Assembly: GCA_007751255.1 (NCBI GenBank)
Contig: CP036296.1
Span: 2,170,001 to 2,234,000, forward strand
From: Engelhardtia mirabilis
GTDB taxonomy: Bacteria; Planctomycetota; UBA1135; GCA-002686595
DNA length: 64,000 nt
Reading direction: 5' to 3'
Below the pieces are notes generated by a model. It was not told where the DNA came from and did not search any database. It saw only the letters and a list, made by a program, of their open reading frames with translations. This document shows, in pieces, positions 8,583 through 17,569 of this stretch. Every line of letters starts with the position of its first letter. The stretch's first letter is position 1. The position numbers and the translations under genes are program-made.

Positions 8583-9425
8583 TCAGGGCGCCAGGCGGAA
8601 GGTCGCGAAGGTCAGGTCGTCGGGCTTGGACGGAGCCTGGCCGCCCGGTGCGTTCATGCGCTCGGTGGCGACCGACTCGAGCTGCTGGCACACACTGGCC
8701 AACTCGCCGCCTCTGGACAACTCGCTCAACTCGGCCAGGGTCAGGTTGTCGAACAGCCCGTCCGTGGCGAGCAGCACCGTGTCGCCGGGGTCGAGCTCGA
8801 TCGCCGACGAGAACTCGATGTGGATGCGCTCCAGTCCGAGGCAGTTGAAGATGATGTTGCGGTGGTCGTGAAAGAAGGCCTCGGCTTCGGTGATCAAGCC
8901 CGACTCGAGGGCATAGCCCACCGGCGAGTGGGCCACCGTCTGCAGCCTCAACTCACCGTCAGCGTCGAAGATCAGGATCGCGCTGTCGCCCGCGTGGTAG
9001 GTGCGAAGCTGCCGGCCGAGGATCTCGACCGCAGCCAAGGTCGTCGCACCGCCGTCGCCCGTCTCGCGGATGGCCCGGTGTGCCAGCTCGATGCCGTCGA
9101 GCACCGCGTTCCGCAGGCGGCTCTCGGTCACGTCGCCCCCGAGTTCGCCGAGGGTCCGACCGATCTCCTCGAGGGCTCGGGTCGAGGCCATCGCGCCGCC
9201 CGGTAGCCCGCCCACGCCATCGGCCACGGCGATGACCACCGCATCGCCGACCCGGAAGACGGCCGCGCCGTCCTCGTTCCGATCCGGATGCAGGGGCGAG
9301 GGCGAGGTGTAGACGACGAGCTCACCCGCGGTGAGATCGATGCCCTCGCAGATCCGCCGGTTGCAGCCGGTGTAGAAGCGAGTCGTGAACGCGTCCTGCG
9401 CGGAAAGGGGAGGTCCGGGGAGCAT
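8583..9425 (-). CDS. PP2C-family protein serine/threonine phosphatase
   Basis: 280-residue PPM/PP2C phosphatase. The metal-binding Asp motifs are in order: RNEDGAAVF, VADGVGGLPGG, YHAGDSAILIFD and LATDGLFDNL. A further Asp pair near the C-terminus is less clear. No transmembrane segment or extra sensory domain is seen. Such enzymes commonly reverse Ser/Thr kinase signalling, but no kinase gene lies in this window. It ends 40 bases from the convergent VOC gene and starts 132 bases downstream of the DUF2071-like gene on the same strand. Confidence 0.88.
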   Translation of the reverse strand: MLPGPPLSAQDAFTTRFYTGCNRRICEGIDLTAGELVVYTSPSPLHPDRNEDGAAVFRVGDAVVIAVADGVGGLPGGAMASTRALEEIGRTLGELGGDVTESRLRNAVLDGIELAHRAIRETGDGGATTLAAVEILGRQLRTYHAGDSAILIFDADGELRLQTVAHSPVGYALESGLITEAEAFFHDHRNIIFNCLGLERIHIEFSSAIELDPGDTVLLATDGLFDNLTLAELSELSRGGELASVCQQLESVATERMNAPGGQAPSKPDDLTFATFRLAP

Positions 9426-9557
9426 TGGGCCTCATGGCCTTGATTCGGTTGGGGAGTCCTGGCTCGATCGCCAGTCAGCGACGAAGTCAGGTGCAGATCG
9501 GAGTCGGGGCAGGTTGGTAGGGGGCAGGTTCGTCAGGGAGCATGGGCATGAACCCCG

Positions 9558-10313
9558 TCAGCGGAGCTGCCCGGATGTCATGGCCGGGGAAGGGCTGGTA
9601 AGGCCACCGCTGTTCGCGCGGATTCGGCCGCGAGTCGTCGCGTCGGCGCCCTCGCGTCGACGGTCGATGACTCGGAAGGCGCAGTCGAGTACGAGTTCGC
9701 CACGGCGCGCGATCCCGTTGGGCGCGGTGACTTCCAGGCTGTGGACGATCAGCGGACCGAGGCCCACCTGCCCGCGGGCCAAGGGCTGGCGGTCGATCAG
9801 CCAGCTCAGGGGGTGCGGATTGAGGACTCGACCGCCCTCGGCCAGGAACAGCTCGGCCTGGCGCGTCGAGACGAACATCGAGCGCTCGGTGCGCGGACCG
9901 GGGGTCGCGCGAATGCACACCCGGCGCGGGCCGGAGCGAACTTCGACCTCCAGGTCGCCCCTTGCGGTCTCGTTCCACTGGGAGTGGCGCGGCGGACGCT
10001 CCGCACTGCGCGGGACGCCCCAACGCTCCGGCCAGCCGGCGCCGATCCGCGCGCTCGACCAGCGGTCGAGTACCCACAGGCCGCGGGCGCCGTCGGCGCG
10101 CGACACCGGCACTCGCCAGGCGATCAGGGCGACGTCGCCACCCAGGGGCAGATCGATCGGCGCGGCGCAGGCGAGCTCCAGCAGAACCCAGCCCTCACGC
10201 TCCACCGCCGTCAGATCGCTGGGCAGCGCTTCTCGAAGCGCGCGGGCGGGTGCGCGATAGAGGATCGAGACCTGGCGTGCCGGCGGTCCCGCGAGAGCGG
10301 AGAACATGCCCAT
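9558..10313 (-). CDS. DUF2071-like conserved protein
   Basis: 251 residues from the ATG at 10313 (M-G-M-F-S-A). The open frame extends further upstream but becomes Arg/Pro-rich and unfolded-looking. The N-terminal part (REALPSDLTAVEREGWVLL) and the central FVSTRQAELFLAEGGRVLNP resemble the DUF2071/acetoacetate-decarboxylase-like fold, but the match is by eye only. There is no signal peptide. It lies 166 bases downstream of egtD on the same strand and could be the last gene of the ergothioneine operon. It is not a known step of that pathway. Confidence 0.5.
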   Translation of the reverse strand: MGMFSALAGPPARQVSILYRAPARALREALPSDLTAVEREGWVLLELACAAPIDLPLGGDVALIAWRVPVSRADGARGLWVLDRWSSARIGAGWPERWGVPRSAERPPRHSQWNETARGDLEVEVRSGPRRVCIRATPGPRTERSMFVSTRQAELFLAEGGRVLNPHPLSWLIDRQPLARGQVGLGPLIVHSLEVTAPNGIARRGELVLDCAFRVIDRRREGADATTRGRIRANSGGLTSPSPAMTSGQLR

Positions 10314-10479
10314 TGCGCGACACTGTACCCCGGGCACCCGCTCCCGGTGCAAGGGGGCCAGGGGGCGGCCATCGAGCCCGCGAGTACGAGTTGGCCGCCG
10401 CAGGGACACACTCGATCCGCGCCAGGCCCGACCCACGCCCGGGGACGGCCGTGGCGGCCCTGGCACGGTCGATCGGAGT

Positions 10480-11502
10480 TCAGTCCGCCGTACCGGATCC
10501 GGTACGAGTCGTGGGCACGGCACTCGGCTCCGCCACGGCCAGGCCGAAACGGCGCGCCCGATCGAAGAGGAACTGGACCGGCTCCAGCCCGGCGGCCCGC
10601 AGCTCGGCGCCCACGTCCGACGGCGAGAATTTGCCCGAGACTTCCACCCGCAGGTACTCGCCCCGCTCGAAGTCCAGGGTCAGGTCGAGGGCCTCGATCC
10701 GCACGGTCATGGCCGCTGTCGCCACCAGGCCGATGTCCATGCGACGCGCGGCGGCGTCCCAGGTGCCGCGGTAGCGGAACCGTTCGGGGTCGAAGTCCGC
10801 GCCATAGTCGCGGTTGAGCACGACCAGCACGTTGCGGATGAACTCGCGGGTGACCCCGGCAGCGTCGTTGTAGGCGGCCTCGAGGGCCTCGCGGTCCTTG
10901 ACCAGGTCGAAGCCGAGCAGCAGCGCGTCACCGGGTCGCAGAAGGCTGTGGACCTGCTTCAAGAACGCTCGGCGCTCGGACTCCATCAGGTTGCCGATGG
11001 TCGAGCCCAGGAAGGCGACCACGCGCCGACCGGGGTGGGGCACGGCGTGGAGGTCGGTGTGGAAGTCACCGACCACGCCGCGCACTTCGAGCTCCGCGTA
11101 GTCGCGGCACAGCACGTCCGCGGCCGCACGCACCGCGTCGTCACTGACGTCGAAGGGCACGTAGCGCGACCCGCCGTGCTCCAACATCGCCTCGAGCAGG
11201 GCGCGCGTCTTGCGCGACGAACCCGAGCCGATCTCGAACAGCTCCTCGGGCCGGTAGCGCTCCATGATCGCCGGCGCGTGCTGCTCCAGGATCTCGGCCT
11301 CCGAGCGCGTGGGGTAGTACTCCGGCTGGCGCGTGATGCGCTCGAACAGCTCGGATCCGTGCCCGTCGTAGAGCAGCTTGGGTTGCAGCTCCTTGGGACT
11401 TCCCGCCAGGCCCGCGCGCAGCTCGTCGAGCGCCTCGCGCTCCTGCTCCTCGGGCCCCTCGAGTCGGCGAATGATCAGGGTCGGCGTGGAGTCGTCGCTC
11501 AT
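10480..11502 (-). CDS. egtD: L-histidine N-alpha-methyltransferase (ergothioneine synthesis)
   Basis: SAM-dependent trimethylation of histidine to hercynine, the committed step of ergothioneine biosynthesis. The 340 residues carry the EgtD hallmarks: QPEYYPTRSEAEIL near the N-terminus, the SAM-site EIGSGSSRKTRALLEAML, PFDVSDDA, LLLGFDLVKDREAL and AAYNDAAGVTREFIRNVL, which contributes substrate contacts. It is the fourth gene of the minus-strand run egtA-egtB-egtC-egtD, 21 bases after egtC. The final 50 residues (FGLAVAEPSAVPTTRTGSG) form a low-complexity tail. Confidence 0.95.
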   Translation of the reverse strand: MSDDSTPTLIIRRLEGPEEQEREALDELRAGLAGSPKELQPKLLYDGHGSELFERITRQPEYYPTRSEAEILEQHAPAIMERYRPEELFEIGSGSSRKTRALLEAMLEHGGSRYVPFDVSDDAVRAAADVLCRDYAELEVRGVVGDFHTDLHAVPHPGRRVVAFLGSTIGNLMESERRAFLKQVHSLLRPGDALLLGFDLVKDREALEAAYNDAAGVTREFIRNVLVVLNRDYGADFDPERFRYRGTWDAAARRMDIGLVATAAMTVRIEALDLTLDFERGEYLRVEVSGKFSPSDVGAELRAAGLEPVQFLFDRARRFGLAVAEPSAVPTTRTGSGTAD

Positions 11503-11523
11503 GGTTCCGGCGGGGGAGGTTCG

Positions 11524-12381
11524 CTACTCCGCGGGGGGGCTCGGTGCACCGACTTCGAGGGCCACCGAGCGGAGGGACTCCGCGGGCCGATCGACGCACA
11601 TCCGGACTTGGGTCTGGTCCGGAACCGGCTCCCAACTCGCCGGCGGGCTCTTAGTCGATCCCGGGTCCGGAATCGAGCCTTGCAGGGGTTCGGAAGCGAT
11701 CTGCGCGCTCTCCGCTTCCTTGTCCGCCCGAATGTACAGGCTGTTCGGAGGCAGGCCAACCGCCGAGCGGATCGCGCTCAGGCTGCCCCCGTCGACCGCC
11801 ACCGAGACCAGGTTGGCGCGTACCCCGGCGGCGACGCAAATCTCGGCGAGCTCCGCGGTGGCCGCGGCGTGGGCCTCGGCGAGCCCGGCCGCGGGACGCT
11901 CGCGCAGGTGGCGGCGCAGCAGCGCGAACAGCACCAGGGAGTCGGTTCGGACCTGCAGCTCGCCGAAGAGGTCGTCGGGCAGCCGCGCCAGGACACTCCT
12001 CGCGACGGCCCGCTCGAAGTCCTCGACGAAGCCGTTGTGGGCGAAGGCCACGCCGTCGGCGACGAAGGGGGCCACGGCGGCGGCGCTGAAGGGCATGCCC
12101 GGCGTGGCCGAGCGCACCGCGGCGAGGATCACCTCGGCCTCGATTCGCGGCGCCAGTGCCGGCAGGTTCGGATCGCTCCAGGGCGGCCGCTCGGTGACGT
12201 AGCGCAGGGGCTCCCCCGCGCCGCGCCGCGGCCACCAGGCAACGCCGGTGCCGTCCACGTTGACGTGCCCCGAGCACATCTCGCGCGGCCGGTAGGCCTG
12301 GACCTCGAGCGAGTGCTCTGGATCGTAGAGCAGCGAACTCAGCGGGACCCGGACCCCGACGTGAGCGCCCAAGCGGCACAT
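11524..12381 (-). CDS. egtC: class II glutamine amidotransferase, gamma-glutamyl-hercynylcysteine sulfoxide hydrolase
   Basis: Removes the gamma-glutamyl group from gamma-glutamyl-hercynylcysteine S-oxide. The start at 12381 places Cys as residue 2 (M-C-R-L-G), the N-terminal nucleophile of class II amidotransferases after Met removal. Other motifs are GHVNVDGTGVAWW, PFVADGVAFAHNG and VRTDSLVLFALL. It is 285 residues long. It starts two bases after the egtB stop and is followed by egtD. The C-terminal extension after AVGLPPNSLYIRAD (about 60 residues, Pro/Ser/Glu-rich) looks disordered. Confidence 0.92.
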   Translation of the reverse strand: MCRLGAHVGVRVPLSSLLYDPEHSLEVQAYRPREMCSGHVNVDGTGVAWWPRRGAGEPLRYVTERPPWSDPNLPALAPRIEAEVILAAVRSATPGMPFSAAAVAPFVADGVAFAHNGFVEDFERAVARSVLARLPDDLFGELQVRTDSLVLFALLRRHLRERPAAGLAEAHAAATAELAEICVAAGVRANLVSVAVDGGSLSAIRSAVGLPPNSLYIRADKEAESAQIASEPLQGSIPDPGSTKSPPASWEPVPDQTQVRMCVDRPAESLRSVALEVGAPSPPAE

Positions 12382-12383
12382 GC

Positions 12384-13691
12384 TCAGGCGTCCCAGGCCA
12401 GCCGGCAGCCGGCGAAGATCTGGCGTCGTTCGGGCAGGTCCCAGTTGCGGTAGGTCACGCGCGCCAGGGCCCCGGCCGCGGCCCACGACGAACCCCGCAG
12501 GACCCGATAGCCACGGTCGAAGAACACCTGACTGTACTCCGGGTAGGGGAAGGGCTCGAAGCCGCGGTAGCCGTCGAAGCTCGACGCGGTCCACTCGTGC
12601 ACGTCCCCGAGCATCTGCTCGATTCCAAGGGGCGAAGCGCCGCGCGGGAAGCTGCCCACCGGCGCGGGGCCGTCGCGCCGGCCGTCGCAGTTGGCCCGCG
12701 CCTCGTCGATCTGGGGCGTGCCCCAGGGATAGGGGGCGCGGGCGCCGCCGGCTGTGGCTGCGTGCTCCCATTCGAACTCGGTGGGCAGGCGTGCACCGAC
12801 CCAGGTGGCGAAGGCCTCGGCCTCGTGGCAGGAGATGTGTTGCACCGGCTCGCGCGGATCGACGGCGATCTGCCGCCCGAAGCGGCGCACGCTCCAACGC
12901 CCGTCGTCGTTGCGGGTCCACCCCGCGGGCGAGCGAGCGCCACAGCGCGCCAGCCAGGAGCGACCCTCAGCGGTCCACAACTCCGATCGCGCGTAGCAGC
13001 CCGCTTCGACGAAGGCCAGGAAGCGGCGGTTGGTCAGCGGATAGCGATCCAAGGCGAAGGGGGCCAGCTCGACCGCATGGCGCGGCCGCTCGTTGTCGTA
13101 GGGGCCCCATTCGGTCTGCCCACCGATCACGACCTCGGCGCCGGGCAGTTGGATCCGCTGCTCGTCGTCGACGGCCGGCGCCTGCTCGGCTCGGGGCTCT
13201 CCGGCCATCGGATCGGCCGTCGGAATGGCGACGCCCAGGTGTTGGAGCGACTGAAGCAGGGTCTCCTGGTGCTGGGCTTCGTGCTGCACGAGCATCGACC
13301 AGACGTAGCCCGATCGCACGAGGTCGTCGCCGTCCGTGAGCCGCGCCCGCTCCAGCCCCTCGAGGGTCCGCGCGCGTACCCGCTCGAGTAGTTCGAGGGC
13401 ACCGTCGCGATCCAGGAGAGGCAAGTCACAGCGCTTGGACCTGGGCTGCTCGAAGGCGTCGTAGAGCTCGTCGAGCTCGGGGGCCGAGACCCGCTCGGAC
13501 TCGCCCAACACCCGCCGCACGCCCCACAGGTCCTCGAAGCTGGCCAGGTGGCCGAGATCCCAGATCCCCGGACCCAGGGCGGCGTCCGCGCGACGGGCCA
13601 GATCCGCAGCCGAGGTCGCTTCGACCAACTCGAGGGTGCGACGGCGCGCAGCGGCCAGCTCGCGACGCAGTCGCTCCCGCAGGGCGTCCAT
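12384..13691 (-). CDS. egtB: ergothioneine sulfoxide synthase, DinB plus FGE-sulfatase domains
   Basis: Mononuclear iron enzyme joining hercynine to gamma-glutamylcysteine with oxygen. The start is ATG 13691 (M-D-A-L-R-E-R-L), giving 435 residues. The N-terminal DinB-like bundle has the iron-ligand motifs WDLGHLASFEDLW and QHEAQHQETLLQ (HxxxHxE). The C-terminal formylglycine-generating-enzyme-like domain carries RFLAFVEAGCY, HISCHEAEAFATWVGARLP, LGDVHEWTASSFDGY and YRVLRGSSW. It is flanked by egtA (5 bases upstream) and egtC, matching the actinobacterial-type EgtABCD route, where EgtB uses gamma-glutamylcysteine rather than free cysteine. Confidence 0.95.
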   Translation of the reverse strand: MDALRERLRRELAAARRRTLELVEATSAADLARRADAALGPGIWDLGHLASFEDLWGVRRVLGESERVSAPELDELYDAFEQPRSKRCDLPLLDRDGALELLERVRARTLEGLERARLTDGDDLVRSGYVWSMLVQHEAQHQETLLQSLQHLGVAIPTADPMAGEPRAEQAPAVDDEQRIQLPGAEVVIGGQTEWGPYDNERPRHAVELAPFALDRYPLTNRRFLAFVEAGCYARSELWTAEGRSWLARCGARSPAGWTRNDDGRWSVRRFGRQIAVDPREPVQHISCHEAEAFATWVGARLPTEFEWEHAATAGGARAPYPWGTPQIDEARANCDGRRDGPAPVGSFPRGASPLGIEQMLGDVHEWTASSFDGYRGFEPFPYPEYSQVFFDRGYRVLRGSSWAAAGALARVTYRNWDLPERRQIFAGCRLAWDA

Positions 13692-13696
13692 CGGCG

Positions 13697-15091
13697 TCAG
13701 ACGGCGGCGCTGCAGCCGCTGCCGTCGGCCCAACGCAGTGCCGCCGCGGGGCCCACGGCTACGGCGGCGCGCAACTCGTCGACCGGGGCCGCGGTGCGCG
13801 CGAAGAAGCGCTCGGCGAAGGCGCGCGCATCCGACATGTGTTCCTCGCGCATGAACTGCGGGCCCAAACGCTCCATGCCGTCGAGGGCCGTGCGCCACAG
13901 GAAGTCGACCTCGTCGCGCAGGCGCGGGATCTCGAGTCCGCGCTCCGCGCTGTCGCGCCAACGTTGGTCGAGACCGGCCAGGCTCGGCGCGAGCCGCTCG
14001 AGGGCCAGTCCGCGCGCCCGCTCGTCGTAGAGCAGGCCACAGACGAAGGCCACGGCCGCCGGTCGCATGCAGTAGGGCAGGGCGTCGATGCCGCGCAGCT
14101 CGAAGAACCCCCGCGGACGCACCTCGAAGAAGAGCGTCGTCAGGTGGTAGTCGAGGTCGTCGATCGTCGGCCAGCCGTGGACCGGGTGGCCGCGCTCGAT
14201 CCAATCGCGGAAGCGCAGGCCGGGCTCACCCGTGACCGCGTGGCCCGCTTCCGTGCGGAACAGCAGCACGTCGGCGTCCAGAGCCGCCGCGGCGTACTGG
14301 CGCTCGGGCCCCTCGAGGCTGCCGTCGAGGAGCCCGGCGGGGAACCCCGTGCGGGTCGGGTCGATGGTCTGCCAGACGCGGGCGCGCCGGCAGTGGAAGT
14401 AGTCCTCACCCGCACGTTCGGGCGAGGTCGAGAAGATGCCGACCAGGGCCGGGCTGAGCAGGTTGCCCAGCAGCCAACGCTCGTCGCGCACTTGCCTGGA
14501 GCCCAGGTCGACGTTGACCTGCAGGCTGCACGACAGGCGCATCATCCACGGACCGCTCGGGCCGCGGGCGTCGAAGTAGGCCGCCATCGATCGGTAGCGG
14601 TCGGCATCGAGCTGTTGCGGCACGTCGCCCGGTCCGAACCAGGGGTCGAGGCCCAGGGAGATCAAGGCCACCCGGCGCGGACCGAAGACCTCCTCCAACT
14701 TGGACACCACCGCGCGCACGTCGTCCAGGGCCGCCGAGGCACTGGGATGGACGGCGGTGGAGTGCTCGATCTGGGCACCGGGCTCGAAGGTCAGGCTGCC
14801 GCCCTGGGTCAGGCCCACGGTGGGCGGGACCCGCTCGGGGTCGCGGGCCTGGATCAGATCGTCGCGCCCGGCGACCTGATCGATCGCCTCGAGTACGCCG
14901 CCGGGACCCGCGAGGGGTAGGCGTCGCAGGGGTCGCCCCTGGGCGTCCATCTCGATCGCGAAGCGCTCCGGCTCGAGGCCCACGTCGCGGGCACCGGCTC
15001 GGGACTCGTCGATCTCGGGGAAGGCGCGGGCAGCGGCCCGCTCCAGCGCCTCGTCGACGGTGATGGTCAGCTCAGGGTCTTTGGTGGGCAT
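13697..15091 (-). CDS. egtA: glutamate-cysteine ligase (GCS2 family) of ergothioneine synthesis
   Basis: ATP-dependent formation of gamma-glutamylcysteine, the sulfur donor for EgtB. ATG 15091 (M-P-T-K-D-P-E-L) gives 464 residues. GCS2-type motifs include GLEPERFAIEMD, GGSLTFEPGAQIEHST and a long C-terminal helical half (YHLTTLFFEVRPRGFFELR). It is the first gene of the egt operon and is divergent from a two-component regulator, sharing a 189-base intergenic region that must hold both promoters. No glutathione synthetase is seen nearby, so the product is probably dedicated to ergothioneine. Confidence 0.92.
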   Translation of the reverse strand: MPTKDPELTITVDEALERAAARAFPEIDESRAGARDVGLEPERFAIEMDAQGRPLRRLPLAGPGGVLEAIDQVAGRDDLIQARDPERVPPTVGLTQGGSLTFEPGAQIEHSTAVHPSASAALDDVRAVVSKLEEVFGPRRVALISLGLDPWFGPGDVPQQLDADRYRSMAAYFDARGPSGPWMMRLSCSLQVNVDLGSRQVRDERWLLGNLLSPALVGIFSTSPERAGEDYFHCRRARVWQTIDPTRTGFPAGLLDGSLEGPERQYAAAALDADVLLFRTEAGHAVTGEPGLRFRDWIERGHPVHGWPTIDDLDYHLTTLFFEVRPRGFFELRGIDALPYCMRPAAVAFVCGLLYDERARGLALERLAPSLAGLDQRWRDSAERGLEIPRLRDEVDFLWRTALDGMERLGPQFMREEHMSDARAFAERFFARTAAPVDELRAAVAVGPAAALRWADGSGCSAAV

Positions 15092-15280
15092 GCGAGTTCT
15101 CGGGAGGGCCCATCTTAGGTGGGCTCGGTGGGACCTCAACCGAGGTGCTACGAACTCCGGTGCCCGGCCGGACTTCGATGTGGAGCCCGGTCCCCTCGGA
15201 CCCGACCCGGGCCCGATCCTGTGGCCTCGCTCATGTCCCCCGGGACCCGCGCCACTCGGCGGGTTAGTCTGTGGGCGACC

Positions 15281-15961
15281 ATGCGAATCCTGCTCATCGA
15301 GGACTCCGAGCGGCTCCAGCTCGCCCTGACCACCGGCCTTCGCAAGGAGGGCCATGGGGTCGACGTCGCGGGGGACGGCGAGGCTGGCCTCAGCTACGCC
15401 CGCAACAACCAGTACGACGCCATCGTGCTGGACCTGATGCTGCCCAAGATCGACGGGTTGACGGTGCTCCAGACCCTGCGCGAGGAGGGTAACGACACCC
15501 ACGTCCTGGTCTTGACCGCCAAGGACACCGTCGACGAGCGGGTCACGGGCCTGCGCCGCGGGGCCGACGACTACCTGGTCAAGCCCTTCGCGTTCGACGA
15601 GCTCCTGGCCCGACTCGAGGCCCTCGGGCGGCGGGTCTACAACGCCAAGAGCCCCGAGGTCACGGTCGGGGACCTGATGATCGACACCAGCGCCAAGTCG
15701 GTGGAGCGCGCCGGCCGCCGCATTGACCTCTCGACCCGCGAGTACGCGCTGCTCGAGTACCTGGCGCGGCGCCTGGGCGAGACCGTGTCGCGGATCGAGA
15801 TCGAGGACCACCTCTACGACGAGACCAGCCTGCCCACCAGCAACGCCGTCGATCGCGCGGTGTGCAGCCTGCGGGCGAAGATCGGCGGGCCTGACGATCT
15901 GCCCCTGATCCACACTCGCCGCGGGCTGGGTTACGTGCTCGAGGCGCGCGAGGACCGTTGA
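15281..15961 (+). CDS. OmpR-family response regulator
   Basis: 226-residue two-domain regulator starting at ATG 15281 (M-R-I-L-L-I-E-D). The receiver domain has the acidic pair E7-D8, phospho-acceptor D51 (VLDLMLPKIDGL), the switch Thr in LTAKD and Lys in DDYLVKPF. The C-terminal winged helix (LSTREYALLEYLARR to HTRRGLGYVLE) is OmpR/PhoB type. The longer frame upstream is not needed. Its stop overlaps the TTG start of the sensor kinase, so the pair is coupled. Its position divergent from egtA makes a role in egt regulation possible but unproven. Confidence 0.93.
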   Translation: MRILLIEDSERLQLALTTGLRKEGHGVDVAGDGEAGLSYARNNQYDAIVLDLMLPKIDGLTVLQTLREEGNDTHVLVLTAKDTVDERVTGLRRGADDYLVKPFAFDELLARLEALGRRVYNAKSPEVTVGDLMIDTSAKSVERAGRRIDLSTREYALLEYLARRLGETVSRIEIEDHLYDETSLPTSNAVDRAVCSLRAKIGGPDDLPLIHTRRGLGYVLEAREDR

Positions 15962-17367
15962 AGACCCTCGTCGGTCGCCTGACCCTGTGGTTGGTCGGCG
16001 GGGTGGGGGCGACCCTGCTGCTGGTCGGGCTCCTGATCTGGACTCGCGTGGACGCGTTCCTGATCGACTACTTCGACGACAACCTCTACACGCGGGTGCT
16101 CTCCCTGGGCGCGGCCGCGCAGTGGGACTCCGACGGGATGGTCTCGCTCCCCTACGAGACCGCCCTCTACAAGGACTACGAGGGGCCCTTCGAGCGCGAC
16201 GTGTTCCAGGTCGTGGATCTCGAGGGCGAGGAACTCGCGCGCTCGCCCACCCTCGGCGTCGGTGCCGACATCACCCTGGATCCCGAGCGCATCCAGCAGG
16301 CCTGGGCCAGCAACAGCGCGGTGACCGCGGACCTCGAGCTCCCCGGCGGAAGCTCTGGACGGGCGGTGGCCATGGTGCTCGAGGTCGCGGACCCCGAGGG
16401 TGAGCCGCGCCGTGCACTGTTCATCGTCGCGACGCCGCGCCTCATGCTCAGCCAGGCGCAGAAGTCGTTGTTCGTGCCCCTGTCCCTCGGAGCCCTGGCG
16501 GCGTTGATCGGGCTCGGGGTGTGGGTCCGCGCCGTGGTTCGGCGGGGCCTGCGGCCCCTGGAGGACATCGCCGATCGCCTCGGCGACCTCGACGAGGACA
16601 CCCTCGAGCGCCGTCTCCCCGTGGTCGACCTGCCGGGGGAACTGCGTCCCATCGCCGGTCAGGCCAACGCCCTGTTCGACCGCCTCGACGCCGCCTTCGA
16701 GCGCGAACGGCGCACCACCAACAACATCGCCCACGAGCTGCGCACGCCCATTGCGGAGCTGCGCGGCCTGACCGAGGTCGCCCTGCGCCTGGGTGATGAC
16801 CCGGAGTTCGCTGCCAAGACGGTCGCCGAGGCCTACGCCATCGCAACCGAGATGGATCGCATCGCGACGACCCTCCTGCGCGTGGCGCGGGCCCAGGCGG
16901 GCGAACTCGAGGTCAAGCGCGAGGTGCTGAGTTCGTCCGCGGTGCTCGAGCGCGCGATCCGCTCGGTCGGCGAGAGCGCCCGCGGCCGCGGGATCGAGTT
17001 CGAGCTGAAGTTGCGCGACGACCTGGAGCTGGCCGCCGATCCCGACCTGCTCGACCTGATCCTGATCAACCTGCTGTCGAACTCGATCCAGCATGCACCC
17101 GCGGGGGACCGGGTCACCTGCGAGGTCTGGCGTGGCCAGGACGACGTGCAGTTCGTGATCGAGAACACCAACCCCGGACTGGAGCCCGGGGACATGAAGC
17201 ACCTGACCGAGACCTTCTGGAAGAAGGACGACGCGCGCACCGACGCCGTGCACACGGGTCTCGGGCTGGCACTCGTCGATCAGCTCGCGCAGACCTGCGG
17301 CTACAGCTTCAGCATGGCCCTGGCAGGCGACCGCGTGCGCGCCCGGGTCACCGTTCCGCTCGACTGA
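15958..17367 (+). CDS. membrane sensor histidine kinase
   Basis: 469 residues from TTG 15958, which overlaps the regulator stop (TTGA). One transmembrane helix lies near residues 13-33, a periplasmic sensor region at about 35-160 and a second helix near 165-190. A HAMP-like linker follows, then HisKA with phospho-acceptor H259 (NNIAHELRTPIAEL). The HATPase domain has the N-box NLLSNSIQHAP and the G-box TGLGLALVDQLA. No ligand is evident from the sensor region. It probably signals to the regulator encoded just upstream. A miniature inverted-repeat element begins 39 bases after its stop. Confidence 0.92.
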   Translation: MKTLVGRLTLWLVGGVGATLLLVGLLIWTRVDAFLIDYFDDNLYTRVLSLGAAAQWDSDGMVSLPYETALYKDYEGPFERDVFQVVDLEGEELARSPTLGVGADITLDPERIQQAWASNSAVTADLELPGGSSGRAVAMVLEVADPEGEPRRALFIVATPRLMLSQAQKSLFVPLSLGALAALIGLGVWVRAVVRRGLRPLEDIADRLGDLDEDTLERRLPVVDLPGELRPIAGQANALFDRLDAAFERERRTTNNIAHELRTPIAELRGLTEVALRLGDDPEFAAKTVAEAYAIATEMDRIATTLLRVARAQAGELEVKREVLSSSAVLERAIRSVGESARGRGIEFELKLRDDLELAADPDLLDLILINLLSNSIQHAPAGDRVTCEVWRGQDDVQFVIENTNPGLEPGDMKHLTETFWKKDDARTDAVHTGLGLALVDQLAQTCGYSFSMALAGDRVRARVTVPLD

Positions 17368-17405
17368 CGCGGCCCGGGAGGGCCAGGCCTCCAGCCTGAT
17401 CGGGC

Positions 17406-17569
17406 TAGTGTCCTGGATCAGAAATTCGGCGTCACTGCCCGGAGGTCCGATCGATGCTGGCTAGGCGCGCCGACGACGCGTATCCGCTGCGATACTCGGA
17501 GGAGGCGCAACGACGCCAGCGGCGATCGGAGCCCGGGAAGTGACGCCGAATTTCTGATCCAGGACACTA
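17406..17569 (+). mobile_element. MITE-like element, copy 1 (full length)
   Basis: A 164-bp element with terminal inverted repeats of about 37 bp beginning TAGTGTCCTGGATCAG and ending in its reverse complement. It is flanked by CTAG on both sides (17405-17408 and 17567-17570). The arms stay complementary for about 10 further bases with one gap. The interior carries a GTATC/GATAC-type short palindrome and an internal CTAG at 17461. There is no coding capacity. The same element recurs at 27998 and 53820 in opposite orientation. TA ends within CTAG are what IS630/Tc1-type transposases leave, so it is probably mobilised in trans (inference). Confidence 0.8.

Noticed and set aside
10306-12453. 715-residue plus-strand frame over egtC and egtD
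   Set aside because: Antisense shadow; EgtC and EgtD motifs on the minus strand are intact.
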